Source: Talpa occidentalis (Eukaryota > Chordata > Mammalia > Eulipotyphla > Talpidae). Taken from it: a stretch of 64,000 nt of DNA. Below, piece after piece: positions 25,001 to 35,045 of the stretch. The notes below the pieces were generated by a model. That model was not told where the DNA came from, made no database searches, and worked only from the letters and a program-made list of their open reading frames with translations. The stretch is from assembly GCF_014898055.3 (NCBI RefSeq), contig NW_023601212.1, positions 46,736,329 to 46,800,328 of the forward strand, given 5' to 3'. Position numbers and translations under genes: made by a program. Within the stretch, counting starts at the first letter, position 1. Each line of letters starts with the position of its first letter.

Positions 25001-28000
25001 CCTGCGGGGTGGGGAAGCTGGGCCAGATGCCTCACCCACAGTGACTACACCCTCACTGCCTGCTGAGGTGGGCTCTCCACACTCCACAGAGGTGGACGAG
25101 TCCCTGTCTGTTTCTTTTGAGCAGGTGCTGCCACCAGCTCCTGCCACTGCCAATGAGACCGGGCTGAGCCTCCCACTGCGGGGCCCCAGGGCTCGGCGTT
25201 CAGCTTCCCCACACGATGTGGACCTGTGCCTGGTGTCGCCCTGTGAGTTTGAGCACCGCAAGGCTATGTCCATGGCACCAGCTCCTGCATCGCCTGGGAG
25301 CTCCAACGACAGTAGTGCCCGGTCCCAGGAGCGAGCAGGGGCTCCAGGGGCTGAGGAAACGCCACCCACGTCTGTCAGCGAGTCCTTGCCCACCCTGTCT
25401 GACTCAGACCCACTGCCTGCTGCCTCTGGCACTGTGGACTCAGATGAGGACACAGAGGGCTTTGGGGTCCCTCGTCGTGACCCCCTACCTGAGCCCCTCA
25501 AGTTTCCCCCACCTCTGCCCACTCCGCCCAGCATCTGCATGGTGGACCCTGAGATGCTGCCCCCCAAGCAGGCCCGAGTAGCGGAAGCCCTCAGCCGTAC
25601 CCGCAAGTCCCTTGTCCGCACCAACCCCGGGACTACCGCCCCCAAAGCCACTCCAGTGACCACTGCCAAAACCAAGGGACTGGCAAGTGGGGACCGGAAC
25701 AGTCGACCCCTCAGTGCCCGGAGCGAGCTCAGTGACAAGGGAGGTCGGGCACCCCTGTCCAGGAAGTCCTCAGCCCCCAAGACAGCTGCTCGAGGCCCAA
25801 CTGGTAAGTGCCTGGGGACTGGGAAAACCTACAGTAGGTTACTGGCCAGCTCCTTCTGTGCCCTGTTTGTTGTGTGACCTCAGCCATACCCAGGGTTCCT
25901 AAGACCACCACACACCCCGCCCCGGCCCCGATTCACTTCTTTACCAGGAGGAGGGCATAGACTTGCAATTGAGGCTTATAGCAAAAGGACCCAGAGCAGA
26001 CAAGCAAAAGGGAGGCCACAAGGACAGGCATGAGCCTCCTGTTGCCGCCCTCATGGGGGGGTACCCACAGTGCTGACTCCATCTCTCACTATGTTAAGAA
26101 GATCTGTGTGGGGTTCTGTTTACCAGGGGAACCCAATAGACTCAGCACCCATAATTTCTATTGGGGGCTGATAATATAGGGTCTCTTCCCCCAGCCCCCA
26201 CCTGACATGACCCTAAATTCCACTCTCCCAGAAAGGGGAAAGCAGGGATCCATGTAAGCCACATTCATATATGGACAGTTAGTAGAGTGAGCTGCTCTTA
26301 GGGTTTAGGGAGGGATGGAAATCCAGGTTCCCCGACACCAGCCAAGGGGCCAACCTGTCAGCTTTCTGAGAAAAGTGGTCTCAGTCCCACAGTGCTTAAA
26401 ATTTTTTTTAATGGTCAACTATATGAAACAACTTCCTGTCTTTTTTTTTTAAATAAATTTTATTTTTATATTCCCCATACAATTGCAACCCCCTTATTTT
26501 GACCCCAGTCCCTCCCCTCCCCCCCCCACCCCCCATAGAGTGTCTCTTGTTCATAGTTTTTTGTTGATTTTGATATTTTCTTATAGTTATTCATTTGCCT
26601 GGTCCCTTATTTAAGTTTTCTAGATTCCTGCTACGAGTGAGACCATCCGGTATTTTTCTTTTTATTTCTGGCTTATTTTGCTGAGCATGATCCCTTCCAG
26701 CGCCATCCATGTTGCTGCAAATTGCATGTGTTTATCTTTTTTGAATGCTGAGTAATATTCCATGGTGTACATGGACCACATCTTCTTGATCCAGTCATCT
26801 ATTTTTGGGCATTTGGGCTGTTTCCAAAGCTTACCTATTGTAAATAGTGCTGCTATAAACATAGGGGTGCAGGTGCTCTTTGGAATTGATGTTTCTGTGT
26901 CCTTTGGGTAAATACCTAGGAGTGGAATTGCTGGATCATATGGAAGCTCTATGTTTAGTAGGTCCAGAAATCTCCACACAGCTCTCCATAGTGGATGGAC
27001 CAGTTTGCACTCCCACCAACAGTGCAGGAGAGTTCCTTTTTCTCTACATCCTTGCCAACGTTTGTTGTTGATAGTTTTTTTAATATGTGCCATTCTCACT
27101 GGTGTAAGATGGTACCTCATGGTAGTTTTGATTTGCATTTCCCTGATTACAAGTGATACAACTTCCTGTCTTAACTCTGTTTAAGTGTGCAGTTCAGTGA
27201 CATTAAGTGCATTCACATTGTTGTTCATCCATTACCATTCTCCATGTCCAGAACGTTTTCATCTTTCAGAACTCTCTCCATTAAACTCATTCCACAACCC
27301 CTCTTCCAGCCCCTGGCAGCCATCATCCTAATTTCTGTCTCTGGGGACCTCATAAGTGGAATCAGTGTTTGCCCTTTTGTTTCTTTCTTATTTCACTCAG
27401 CAAAATGTCCTCAATATTTATCCATCTAGCCTGTGTGAGAATTTTCAGTTTTTCAAGACTGAATAATATTCCAGTGTCTGGATGAACCATCTTTTGTTTA
27501 GCCTCTCATCATCCAGTGGACAATTGAGTTGCTAGGAGCATGGTGTACAAATGTCTGAGATATTTCCTATCATTCTGTGGACTGCCTTTTTATATGGTTG
27601 ATAGTGGGTTTTTTTGATTCCTAAGTTTTCAGTTCGTAAAGTCCATATTGTCTCCTTTTCCTTTTGTCTCCTATGCTTTTGGTGTCATATCTAAGAGATC
27701 ATCAAATTCAATGTCCTGAAACTTCGGTCTTAGGTTTTCTTCTAAGAGTTTTATAGGTCTGGCTCTTGATCAGTTAAGTTCATTTTTGTATGGGGTGCTA
27801 ATTAAGATTACAGTTTCATCTTTTTGCATGTGGAGAACCAGTTTTCCAAGCACCTTTTATTGGAGAGACTGTCCCCATTTAATGATCTTGGTGCCCTTGT
27901 CAAAAATCTTTTGACCATATGTGGGATGGTTTATTTCTGGGCTCTGTTCCACTGATTTATATATCTTGTCTTTATGCCAGAACACATTGTCTTGTTACTG

Positions 28001-31000
28001 AGCTTTATAGTAAATTTAGAAATCTAGAAGTGTGAATCCTCCAACTTTGTACTTCTTTTTCAGGATTGTCTTGGCTATTTGGGATCCCTTGAAGATTCCA
28101 TTATACATTTTAGAATGAGTTTTTCTGTTTCTTCAGAAGAACATCACTGGGATTTTGATTTTGATCTATAGATGGTTTTTAGTAGTGTTAATACCTTACC
28201 AGTATTAACCCTTTGCACTCCGCTGTCCCCTCTCAGGGGACATCGGAATTCTAGCATATCACTCGGATGTCCCCTCTCAGGGGACATTGCAATTTATTAG
28301 TGATTACGGGGAATTGAGGTTATTTCAACGCAACTTTTTGAGACATGCATGTTTCCCTGAAGTTTTATCTTGAAATGGCACAAGAAATTAAATCAAAATA
28401 TCGTAAAATGGTTCGGAGTGCCAAAGGGTTAAGTTTTCCAATTCATGAATGTGAGTGTCTTTAATTTCTTTCAGCAATGTTTTGTAGTTTCCAAATACAG
28501 TATTTTGCTTCTTTGGTAAAAATAATTCCTAAATATTTTATTCTTTTTGATGCCATTGTAAGTGGAGTTTTCTTAATTTCCCCCTTTGCATTTTCATTGT
28601 TATTATATAGAAATTCAACTGGTTTTGGTTCACAAACTAGTACTTTGATGATTTCATCTATCAGTTCTCACAGATTTCTTTTGTGTGTGTGGAATCTTTA
28701 GGGTTTTCTATACTACTACATTTTGTAGAAGAGATAACCTTACATTCTCTTTTCCAGTGTGTATGCTTTCACACCTTTTTCTTTCTTAATTGCTCTGGTT
28801 AGATTTCTAGTCCCATGTTGAATACAAGAGGTGAAAGTGGCATCATTGCATTGTTCCTGATCTTGGAGGAAAAGCTTTCAGTCTTGGACCATTAAGTATT
28901 ATGTGAACTCTGGGTTTTTCATATATATAATTTTTCTTTTGTTGAGATAGTTTCTTTCTATTCCAGGTTTGTTGAGTGTTGAGAATGTTGAGTTTTGTCA
29001 AATGCCTTTCTGTATCAGTTGAAATGCTCATGTGGGGTATTCCCTTGTTCGGTCAATGTGATGTGTGACATTGCTCAGTTTTCGTTTGTTGAACCATCCC
29101 TGCACCCCAGGAATAAATCCCACATGGTTGTGGTGTGTTATTTTACTATGCTACTGAATGTGGTCTCTTGGTATTTTTGTTAATTTTTGCATTATGTTCT
29201 TAAGAGATATTGGTCTGTATTTCATTTTTCATAGTGTCTTTGTCTGACCTTAGTGTCAGGACAATGCTGGCATCATAGAAAGCATTTCTTGCTCTTCAGT
29301 GTTTTGGAAAATTTTGAGAAGGATTGGTATTAGTTCTTCTTTAAGTGTTTGGTAGAATTCACAGGTAAGCCCAGACAGTTTGATCATTGATTCAATCTCC
29401 TTACTATGGAAAGTTACATTTCTTTAAAAATTTTGTTTCTTTGTAGTCAGTATTAGTAGGTTTTATTTTTTAGGAATTTGTATTTTTGTCCTATTTGTTG
29501 GAGCACAGTTGTTCATAATACTCTCATAGTGTGTTTTTATTGCTGTGGAGTCATAGTGGTATCCCCATTTTCATTTCTGATTTTACAAATTTGAGGGTTT
29601 TTTCCTTTTTCAATTTTGTTAATCCTTTTTAGATTAGAAGAACCAACTTTTGGTTGGTTTTATTCTGTTTTTTTTTTTTTTTATTTTTTTTAATCTGCTG
29701 TTAATTATTTCCTTTCTTCTAGATTTGAATTTAACTTTTTTTCTAGTTCCTTAAGTTGTAAATTTATTGTTGATTTGAGTTCTTCTCTTACATCAAATAT
29801 AAGCATTTATAGTTATAAGCTCCCCCTGAGCTGTCTCAACAGATTCTCTCTTTGTCTCTCAGCAGTTTGATTTTGTATGTCAGTATGGGTCTGTTTGAGT
29901 TCATCCCATTTGGATTAATTGAGCTACTTTGATGCTTATGTTTATGTCTTTCATCAACTATGGCAAGGTTTTATTCCCTGCCACCTTCTCTTATACCCCT
30001 TTGACCTTTTCTCCCTAGCATCCTCACTCTTAACCTTAGAAGCCTCATATCATTTATTAGCATCACTAGTTTTTAAGAGTATTTTGCTTTGTGTAATCCA
30101 CTTTGTAAAGTCCAATATTTGTAGTTTTGACTTGCTTTTCTACACATAATTCCCTCCAACTCCTTCCATTCCATTTTGCTGTAAGTGGCAACATTTCATC
30201 TTTATGGTATATCCATTGTGTGGATATACCATACCTTGATCCAGTTCTCTATCAATGGGCATTTAATTGTTTCCATACCCTAGCTATTGTAAATAATGCT
30301 GCAATAAACATAGCAAGAGCACATAATTTTTTGAGTTGATGATAGATCCCCAAGAGTGTTTCCATTTTTAGTTTTTTTAAAAAAGATTTATTTATTTATG
30401 CATACAAGAATTGGGGTACAAGGCCAGAAGTGCAGGGGGTGAGAGGATGCACCAGAGACAGAGTGGGGAACAGAACAGGCAGACGGACTGAAATACACTG
30501 CTGAGGGGGGCAGCGGGTGAGACAGGAGAGGTCTGCTGCTCCATGTGGGTCAGCTCCCTGGCTGGCTGGGGATTGAACTCGTGCTGCAAAGGCTGTGGAT
30601 AGCTTCACAGTGCTGTGCTTAACCCTTTTGTGCCACAAGGGAGGCCCTCCATTTTTAGTTGCTTAAGACAAATCCAGATTGCTAAAGGGTAAACATTCTC
30701 AGCTTTGCAGGCCAGCTGTCTGTGCCATAATCATCGGCTGCTGTAGGGCAAACGCAGCTCAGTAAGTACCTGAGTGGGCATGTGTTCTAGTAAAGCTTAA
30801 CCACAAAAGCAGCAATTGCCAGGCTATAACTTAGGGCTCCTACTTGACCGCTATCCTGCCCATGGAATCCTTGATCTCTTTTTTTTTTTTTTTTTAATTT
30901 TTTTTTTATAGAGGCATGTTTTATTTATTTATTTGTTTGTTTGTTTGTTTTGTTTATACATGCACTGGGTACAGTCAGAAGCGCGGGAGGGTGAGAGAAT

Positions 31001-33293
31001 TCACCAGAGCCAGAGCGGGGAGCAGAGCAGGCAGAAGGACCGAAGTACACTGCTGAGGGGAGCAGCGGGCGGCAGGAGAGGTCTGCACGCCATGTGGGAC
31101 CCTCCTCCGGTGTCCGGGAAGCAGCCGGGGATCGAACCGCTGCAGAGGCCACGGGCAGCCTCGCAACCCAGCGCTCAACCGCTGCGCCACCGGGGAGGCC
31201 CGGAATCCTTGATCTCTTGTTGCCATTATGCTCTGCCTCCAACTTCCCCACACTTTGCACAGCTTTGATGACCTTCCCTTCCCAAGGTTCCACTTGGGTC
31301 CTTGTTTTCTCCATCCCTAGTTATGAGTGGGAGACTCTGCTGCCCTAGAGCTGGGGTCTTATTATTCTGCAAATACCACAGGTGCCCCATGGGCCCACAC
31401 CCTGAGCTGGGCAGTGTTTATGATTGTAGGATGGTTTAAGTGTCGAGCAGACTTTACACACCCAATACCCTGCTGTGATCAGCTGGTCATGAGCCCACGT
31501 GCCCAGGAGTGGCTACATCCCCTTAGACTCTGGATTCACTCTGTCTCCATCCAGACTGCCACATCCTGAGTTTCCCTTTGCAGCTTTGTTCCTCCCACAC
31601 CCCCTCTGGGTCCCTATCACTGTTGGGGGCAGGGTTTTTTGTCTGCTTGGTCACCACCATGTCCTCAGGGCCTGGCGGCCCAGGAGGTGTGATCAGTGTC
31701 TCTTGAGTAATTGAACATGTGGAGACTGCAGAAGCAGCAGCGCATTCCAGGTTCTGGCTGCTGTGGGAGCTCAAGCTTCTCAAAACTCCCTTTCTGGAAG
31801 CCCTTCCCAATTGCCCCCACCCTCTGACTCTAGGGTTTTCTGTGCTCAGGCACTGGCCAGGGAGGTTCCAGGCACTGAAAGGGAGCCTTGGGTGTTTGCA
31901 GAGATCATTGGGATAACTGCCCCTGCCAGTGTGGTGCTGTGCAGAGAGATGCCAGTGGTGCTGGGAGCCTTGTCTTGGGTCCTGGGTCTTGGCCCCTTTC
32001 TGGTTTCAGAAACTCATGACTGACCCTGTTCTCTTGCTTGCAGGGGCAACCAGCAGCCGTCCAGGAGGATCAGCAGCTTCATCTGGCTCTCCTGTCTACC
32101 TTGACCTGGCCTACCTGCCTAGTGGGAGCAGCACCCGCCTGCTGGATGAGGAGTTCTTCCGGCGCGTGCGTGCCCTCTGCTATGTCATCAGTGGTCAGGA
32201 CCAGTGCAAGGAGGAAGGCATGCGGTCTGTATTGGATGCACTGCTGGCCGGCAAGCAGCAGTGGGACCGTGACCTCCAGGTGTGTAGCCACTTGAGGCCT
32301 CAGGTAGTCTGACAACACTAAATGTCATTATGACGTTGCCCAAGCTCCTGGCATGGAACATGGGGTGAGATGCCTTCTGATGTCTTATTGTTAACCCTGC
32401 ACAGTCCTGTGAGGTCGGTGCCACCTTCACCCAAGTCACAGAGGAGGAAGTAGATTGTTCCCAACAGGACAATGAGACCAAAGTGAGGAGTCTGTCCCAG
32501 TCTCGGGACCTTGTTCCCATCATGTCCATGTCCTTATCCATCTGTAGCAAACTTGGACCTGGAGAGAGCTGGTTTGACTCCCTGACTCTTAACCACTGTG
32601 GTCGCATGAAAATTAGCCAAGGAAAATGATGGGATATGTGGTGTCTATGCAGCTAGAAAGTTGAGAATTTATGCAGAGGCTGTGCTTGCTCAAAGCCACA
32701 TAGAAATAGAGCCTTAAATATTGAGCCAAATCTAGGTAGACAGGGAAGTTTCCAGATACATGGTACACAGGTATTGTGTGTGAGCACTGACACCGGCCTT
32801 GTATGAGCAACCTCTGCTCTTACACAGCTGATAGAGCAGAGTCCCAGATGGGAGGCACAGCAGATGGGAGCCAACTTGACTAACCAAGGAAGCAGAGGGA
32901 GATCAGAACAAGAAAAGGGGGGAGCAATGGAGGCAGAGGGTGAATAAGAAGCATGGGGTGTGGTCCAGGGATTCACAGAGCTATGATGAACTGTGTTGTG
33001 AGGGTCCTTTGGGTGCTGTGGAGAAGGGAAGGGACTTTGGGGCTGGTCTGGCTATAAGCATCAGGTGATGCACGGCAGTGTATGGAATGGGATGGGAAGC
33101 CACTTCACTCAATAGCGGTTCACTTGTCTTCTCACAGGTCACCCTGATTCCTACCTTCGATTCAGTGGCGATGCATGAATGGTATGAGGAGACGCATGCC
33201 CGGCACCAGGCTCTGGGCATCACGGTGCTGGGCAGCAACAGCACTGTATCGATGCAGGATGAGGCCTTCCCTGCATGCAAGGTGGAGTTCTAG
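18917..33293 (+). CDS. MAP1S: Microtubule-associated protein 1S, complete, 7 exons
   Basis: Member of the MAP1 family (MAP1A, MAP1B, MAP1S). It binds and stabilises microtubules, and in known mammals it links to LC3, LRPPRC and RASSF1A, connecting microtubules with autophagy and mitochondria. The precursor is cleaved into heavy and light chains. Coding exons: 18917-19049, 20439-20540, 21900-21982, 22726-22866, 23442-25803, 32044-32279, 33138-33293. All junctions are GT/AG and the phases agree, giving 3213 nt and 1070 residues, close to the human protein (about 1059). The N-terminal region (about 1-460) is the conserved MAP1 heavy-chain part. A basic, proline-rich linker follows from about 490. 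The [20 protein letters not shown] block lies near residue 740, and the conserved light-chain C terminus ends CKVEF. No disruption was found. The start is supported by the family N terminus and the YY1-type context. Confidence 0.95.
20439..20540 (+). CDS. MAP1S: MAP1S exon 2
   Basis: Acceptor cttaccag, donor gtgaga. Encodes [20 protein letters not shown] and on to ...SSIVK; phase 1 at both ends. The preceding 1.4-kb intron is CpG-rich at its 5' end. Confidence 0.95.
20640..20830 (-). repeat. MIR fragment in MAP1S intron 2
   Basis: Antisense MIR core traces (cccccttttacatatgaggc). Short and diverged. Confidence 0.5.
21310..21440 (+). repeat. MIR fragment in MAP1S intron 2
   Basis: Sense MIR core: tgtgtgaccttgttggccac, then tgccttggtttccccc. 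Diverged. Confidence 0.55.
21900..21982 (+). CDS. MAP1S: MAP1S exon 3
   Basis: Acceptor ccctcacag, donor gtaggc. Encodes [20 protein letters not shown] and then SDKSLCDE, ending in phase 0 at residue 106. Confidence 0.95.
22726..22866 (+). CDS. MAP1S: MAP1S exon 4
   Basis: Acceptor cccaccccag, donor gtaagt. Encodes 47 residues (107-153), from [20 protein letters not shown] to LQVLGDKE. Confidence 0.95.
23442..25803 (+). CDS. MAP1S: MAP1S exon 5, large central exon
   Basis: 2362 nt, residues 154 to 941, about three quarters of the protein. It starts after a cccctctacag acceptor with IQDLLVSAS. It covers the conserved [20 protein letters not shown] and [20 protein letters not shown] blocks, the basic linker ([14 protein letters not shown]), the [20 protein letters not shown] block and an acidic [10 protein letters not shown] segment. 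It ends at donor gtaagt. High GC makes long open frames on the opposite strand; these are shadows. Confidence 0.95.
26443..27157 (-). mobile_element. Relatively young 5'-truncated LINE-1 in MAP1S intron 5
   Basis: Antisense to MAP1S. From right to left it holds the ORF2 C-terminal end, still open over 158 codons (27138 to 26662, with the Cys-rich [12 protein letters not shown] segment), then a 3' UTR with a long C-rich run on this strand (about 26505-26532), then the poly(A) as a T run. The 15-bp duplication acaacttcctgtctt flanks it exactly (26428-26442 and 27158-27172). Confidence 0.92.
27175..30150 (-). mobile_element. Old LINE-1 in MAP1S intron 5
   Basis: About 2.8 kb of diverged antisense LINE-1 ORF2. 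The ORF2 C-terminal part is at the left and endonuclease/reverse-transcriptase sequence lies further right (for example 'aattcctaaatattttattc' near 28526). No long frame survives. It carries the TTAA-flanked element at 28209-28428. Confidence 0.8.
28209..28428. mobile_element. piggyBac-like miniature element (220 bp)
   Basis: Flanked by TTAA on both sides (28205-28208 and 28429-28432), the target duplication typical of piggyBac transposases. The ends are inverted repeats: CCCTTTGCACTCCG at the left and, reversed, CCCTTTGGCACTCCG at the right (one extra base). Next to the left end, two 35-nt direct repeats (28216-28250 and 28260-28294) each contain the same 19-nt palindrome tgtcccctctcaggggaca. 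No coding capacity, so it would have needed a transposase in trans. Removing it and one TTAA restores continuous LINE-1 sequence. Confidence 0.88.
30160..30373 (-). mobile_element. LINE-1 3'-end fragment
   Basis: Restarts at ORF2 C-terminal sequence (antisense 'ctattgtaaataatgctgcaataaacat'), so it is separate from the older LINE-1 at its left. Confidence 0.7.
30374..30647 (-). mobile_element. tRNA-derived SINE, older subfamily
   Basis: Full-length antisense copy in MAP1S intron 5, flanked by tccatttttagtt (30361-30373 and 30648-30660). Confidence 0.92.
30670..30835 (-). mobile_element. hAT-like (Charlie-type) DNA transposon fragment
   Basis: Diverged stretch (aaacattctcagctttgcag, ggccagctgtctgtg, gggcatgtgttctagtaaag) that matches in order, antisense, the repeat at 57690-57998. 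It resembles an old mammalian hAT family whose core contains aataaagttttattggaaca. Family name not assigned. Confidence 0.5.
30881..31201 (-). mobile_element. tRNA-derived SINE, younger subfamily
   Basis: Antisense copy with the extended tail (atagaggcatgttttattta) and a long T run. A perfect 17-bp duplication ggaatccttgatctctt (30864-30880 and 31202-31218) indicates recent insertion. Confidence 0.93.
31219..32043. other. MAP1S: 3' part of MAP1S intron 5
   Basis: Unique intronic sequence between the last SINE and exon 6. The acceptor is ctcttgcttgcag ending at 32043. No feature recognised. Confidence 0.5.
32044..32279 (+). CDS. MAP1S: MAP1S exon 6
   Basis: Encodes light-chain sequence: the variable [14 protein letters not shown], then [20 protein letters not shown] and [19 protein letters not shown], ending LQ in phase 0. 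Donor gtgtgt. The frame joins exon 5 in phase 1. Confidence 0.95.
32390..32510 (-). repeat. MIR fragment in MAP1S intron 6
   Basis: Weak antisense MIR trace (cacccaagtcacagaggaggaag). Short. Confidence 0.4.
33138..33293 (+). CDS. MAP1S: MAP1S exon 7 (coding part)
   Basis: Acceptor cttctcacag. Encodes [20 protein letters not shown] through [14 protein letters not shown] and the TAG stop at 33291-33293. This C-terminal block is the best conserved part of all MAP1 light chains. Confidence 0.96.
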   Translation, partial: VTLIPTFDSVAMHEWYEETHARHQALGITVLGSNSTVSMQDEAFPACKVEF

Positions 33294-33345
33294 TACCTCC
33301 CCACTGCCAGAACCTGCCACTGTTCTGAGATTCTCCTGCATCAGA

Positions 33346-33351
33346 AATAAA
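33346..33351 (+). terminator. MAP1S: MAP1S poly(A) signal
   Basis: AATAAA 53 nt after the stop codon, giving a very short 3' UTR with cleavage expected near 33365-33375. Confidence 0.85.
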
Positions 33352-33370
33352 CCAGGTACTTCAATTGGCT

Positions 33371-33804
33371 GTAGCCTCACTTCCTCGTACCAATGGGATT
33401 CTTTGTCTGAGACAGTGGGCCCTCAGTCCCAGGGGACAGATTCTGAGGACTCCCTGGTGGCTCCAGGTCAGACCTAGGGGTGAGAGTACCTCTCAGGTAA
33501 CAATCATGCTGTCTACCGCCTTCCGGTCTAACCCAGTGACCATAAGGGTCCATTTGACAGACTGGGAAGGTGGCATTCCCCCCAAAGTCAACTGCAGGAC
33601 CCCTGTCACACAAACCAGTCAGTGCCGAAGTGAGCTGTGAACCCAGTCTCTGCTCCAAAGCCATTAAACCAGTGAAACTCCATCTCAGAAACCATTGACA
33701 CTTATGGCAGGAGAGGCACACTCTGCAGGAAGGGCTTCAGAGGGATCCCCCCTTCCTGTCTCTGTACCAAGATAAAAACACCTAGATAGAGTATTAGACA
33801 AGGT
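33371..33804. other. Intergenic flank after MAP1S
   Basis: Unique-looking sequence with no recognised gene or repeat. Confidence 0.4.
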
Positions 33805-34205
33805 CCCATCAAGATGGATTGAATGGCTACCCCAAAACCACATTAGTCTGAACCCCAATACCTGTGAGTATCCCCACAAATGGAAAAAGACTCTTTGTGA
33901 ATATGATTAAATGAAGGATCTTGAGATAAGGTCATCCTGGATTAGGGTGGCCCTAAATCCAATGACAAGCATCCTAAGAGACAGAAGAGGAGATTCGGAG
34001 AAGGCACATGAAGCCTGAGGTAGAGAGTGCAGTGCTAGGACTCCAAGCACAGGACACTTGGAGCCATCAGAAGCTGGAAGAGTCAGGAAAGATCCTTCCA
34101 TTGAACTTTCAGAAGGAACCAGCCCTGCCCACACATGGATTTCAGATTCCCAGTGTCTAGAACTGGGAGAGAATAAAGTCCTGTTTGTAGTCTCCAAATA
34201 CATGA
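33805..34205 (+). repeat. MLT1-like MaLR LTR
   Basis: Solo LTR-like stretch. Landmarks in order: 'gattaaatgaaggatcttgag', 'tcatcctggattagggtgg', 'aatccaatgacaagcatcct', 'cagaagctggaagagtcagg' and 'tctagaactgggagagaata'. No retroviral coding sequence accompanies it. Confidence 0.65.
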
Positions 34206-34359
34206 TCATTTGTGATGGTGGCCCAAGGACACACCGCACAGCATGGTCTAACCTCATTGCGTCAGCACATGCTCTCTTCCTGCAGACGGTGACTGGATCG
34301 CTGTGTGGCCGGCTGCATGGGCTTCCGTGGTACAGGCTCCTCTGCATCACAGTCCGTGT

Positions 34360-35045
34360 CTGAGTGCGTTCAGACTGCTGTCAGAGTACACTTGTCTCCC
34401 TTCATCTAAGGTGTCAGTCACAATCAACCATGGTCCAAAAATATTTCATACAATAAGATATTTTGACGGACCACATTTACCCAAATTTTACTATACTCTA
34501 TACATTATATTTGTTAAAATTGTTCTATTTTTAATTTTTGTTTTTATTCTCTTAATCTGCCTGATTTATAATTTAAACTACTGGAGGTATGTGTGTATAG
34601 GAAGAAACAACACATGTAGGGTGTCAGACTGTCCATGGTTTCACACATCCACTGGGGATCGTGGAACAGGTCCTCTGAGGATAAGGGGGACTACTGTACA
34701 CAGATTGGGGCATGGGGGGTGTTTAAACAACACATTTCTCACAGTTCTGGGGGCTGGGGAATCTAAGATCAAGGTGCCACAGAGTTAGTTTCTGGTCAGG
34801 ATTCTCTTCCTAACTTGGAGGTGAAAGGCCTTCACCCTGTGTACAGACATGGCCAGGGGGAGGAACACTAGTCGGCAAGTTTTCTGGAGCCGATATAAGA
34901 GTGCTGATCCCATCATGGGGAACCACCCTCATGAGCCCATCTAACTCTAACTACCTTCCAAAGGCCCCACGTCCAGACACTATTACCTTGGAGATTAGGA
35001 CATTCACATACAAATTTTGAATTTGTGGGGAATACATAAAACTGG
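34360..35045 (-). repeat. MaLR-type LTR, split by a Tigger-like element
   Basis: 'gcgttcagactgctgt' at the left resumes after 34697 as 'tttctcacagttctgggggc', 'aagatcaaggtgccacagag', 'cttccaaaggccccac' and 'ccttggagattaggacattc'. This order fits an old MaLR-type LTR in antisense. Family assignment is tentative. Confidence 0.5.
34382..34696 (+). mobile_element. Tigger-like DNA transposon, non-autonomous
   Basis: Right end ggataagggggactactg followed by TA, left end cttgtctcccttcatct, consistent with diverged inverted repeats of the Tigger 'CAGTAGTCCCCCTTAT' type. The internal text aaccatggtccaaaaatatt also fits. It lies inside the LTR at 34360-35045 and is therefore younger than it. Confidence 0.6.

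Noticed and set aside
23720..25780. Long minus-strand open frames (327, 218 and 317 codons) opposite MAP1S exon 5
   Set aside because: They are shadows of the GC-rich, well-conserved MAP1S coding frame. Composition is low-complexity and no domain or splice structure is seen.
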